Assembly (NCBI GenBank): GCA_019084435.1
Contig: JAHRFV010000324.1
Coordinates: 1-6,225, forward strand
DNA length: 6,225 bases
Source of the DNA: Dethiosulfatibacter sp.
Lineage (GTDB): Bacteria; Bacillota_A; Clostridia; Tissierellales; Dethiosulfatibacteraceae
Direction: 5' to 3'
The first letter of the stretch is position 1. Each line of letters starts with the position of its first letter. This document shows, in pieces, positions 6,013 to 6,225 of this stretch. The position numbers and the translations under genes are program-made. The notes under the pieces were generated by a model, which made no database searches, was not told the origin of the DNA, and saw nothing but the letters and a program-made list of their open reading frames with translations.

Positions 6013-6225
6013 ATAGAAGATACTGATAGAACCAGATTGGTGGAAGGTGCTATCGAGAATTTGCTTGATTCTCTGAAATGGGCAGGTATCAGCCATGATG
6101 AGGGAGTTTTTATAGAAAATGGTGAAATAGTACAGAAGGGTGAATTCGGACCCTATATCCAGTCTGAGAGACTAGATATCTATCAGTCATATATCCATGA
6201 ACCGATAGATAAAGGGTTTGCCTAT
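5857..6225. repeat. Right terminal inverted repeat (fold-back), arms 5857-6014 and 6068-6225
   Basis: Position p in 5857-6014 pairs with position 12082-p, giving 158-nt arms around a 53-nt loop (6015-6067). There are two mismatched pairs, 5879/6203 and 5999/6083, about 98.7% identity. The loop read on the plus strand is native gltX sequence upstream of the arm (from RIEDTDRTR on). The strand switch falls at a short shared word near AGAAT (6010-6014), where antisense gltX and sense gltX coincide. The outer arm runs to the window edge. As on the left, this is best explained as an inverted chimera and not as a genomic palindrome, because as written it would destroy an essential gene. Confidence 0.95.
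6010..6225 (+). CDS. gltX: Glutamyl-tRNA synthetase fragment on the opposite strand (fold-back arm plus loop)
   Basis: This 72-codon plus-strand stretch, open at the window edge, carries the conserved RIEDTDRTR motif, then VEGAIENLLDSLKWAG, and continues as the same protein region that starts the minus-strand gltX. Positions 6015-6067 are absent from the minus-strand copy and supply about 20 genuine residues upstream of SLKW. Joining this piece to the minus-strand gene recovers all but roughly the first 35-40 residues, including the HIGH motif, which are not in the window. Differences from the other arm are Ala for Glu after LKW and Pro for Leu in IHE(L/P)IDKG. Family convention favours Ala and Leu, so each arm carries one unusual residue. 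It is not an independent gene. Confidence 0.88.

Noticed and set aside
1..6225. Hairpin telomeres, linear plasmid ends or transposon terminal inverted repeats
   Set aside because: The two terminal repeats are unrelated to each other. They consist of ordinary coding sequence copied from adjacent genes and contain no replication or transposase genes.

Overview
The window looks like low-GC Bacillota (Firmicutes) DNA, most likely from a clostridial lineage. The reasons are AT-rich third positions, purine-rich Shine-Dalgarno sites and the gene order gltX-cysS-mrnC-rlmB-NYN(yacP/rae1), a familiar chromosomal cluster in that phylum. All genuine genes between the two window ends run on the minus strand, so the reading order is from high to low coordinates.

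Layout in transcription order (right to left): gltX (glutamyl-tRNA synthetase, 5' end missing), cysS (cysteinyl-tRNA synthetase, TTG start), mrnC (Mini-III RNase), rlmB (SpoU-family 2'-O-ribose methyltransferase) and a NYN/PIN-like ribonuclease of the YacP/Rae1 family. These five are tightly packed (15 nt gap, 19 nt overlap, 4 nt overlap, 2 nt gap), read as one operon, and all act on tRNA, rRNA or ribosome-associated RNA. A terminator-like hairpin follows. After it comes a separate unit: a fold-type III PLP enzyme of the D-threonine aldolase/D-serine dehydratase-like family, then the first 71 codons of sbcD (nuclease subunit of SbcCD).

Both window ends are fold-backs. Positions 1-202 are the inverted copy of 245-446, with a 42-nt loop and 5 mismatches. 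Positions 6068-6225 are the inverted copy of 5857-6014, with a 53-nt loop and 2 mismatches. In each case the repeat runs to the window edge and cuts a conserved gene (sbcD on the left, gltX on the right), and the loop holds the genuine continuation of that gene. This is the structure expected of inverted amplification or assembly chimeras (for example multiple displacement amplification), so the outer arms should not be read as native gene order. The plus-strand sbcD piece, the plus-strand gltX piece and the first 28 residues of the longest gltX reading frame are all products of these junctions.

I see no CRISPR array, transposon, tRNA/rRNA gene or unknown defence-type system. The core of the window is ordinary housekeeping sequence. 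The parts worth a second look are the fold-back ends, the allelic differences between their arms, and the placement of the PLP enzyme and sbcD after the RNA operon.
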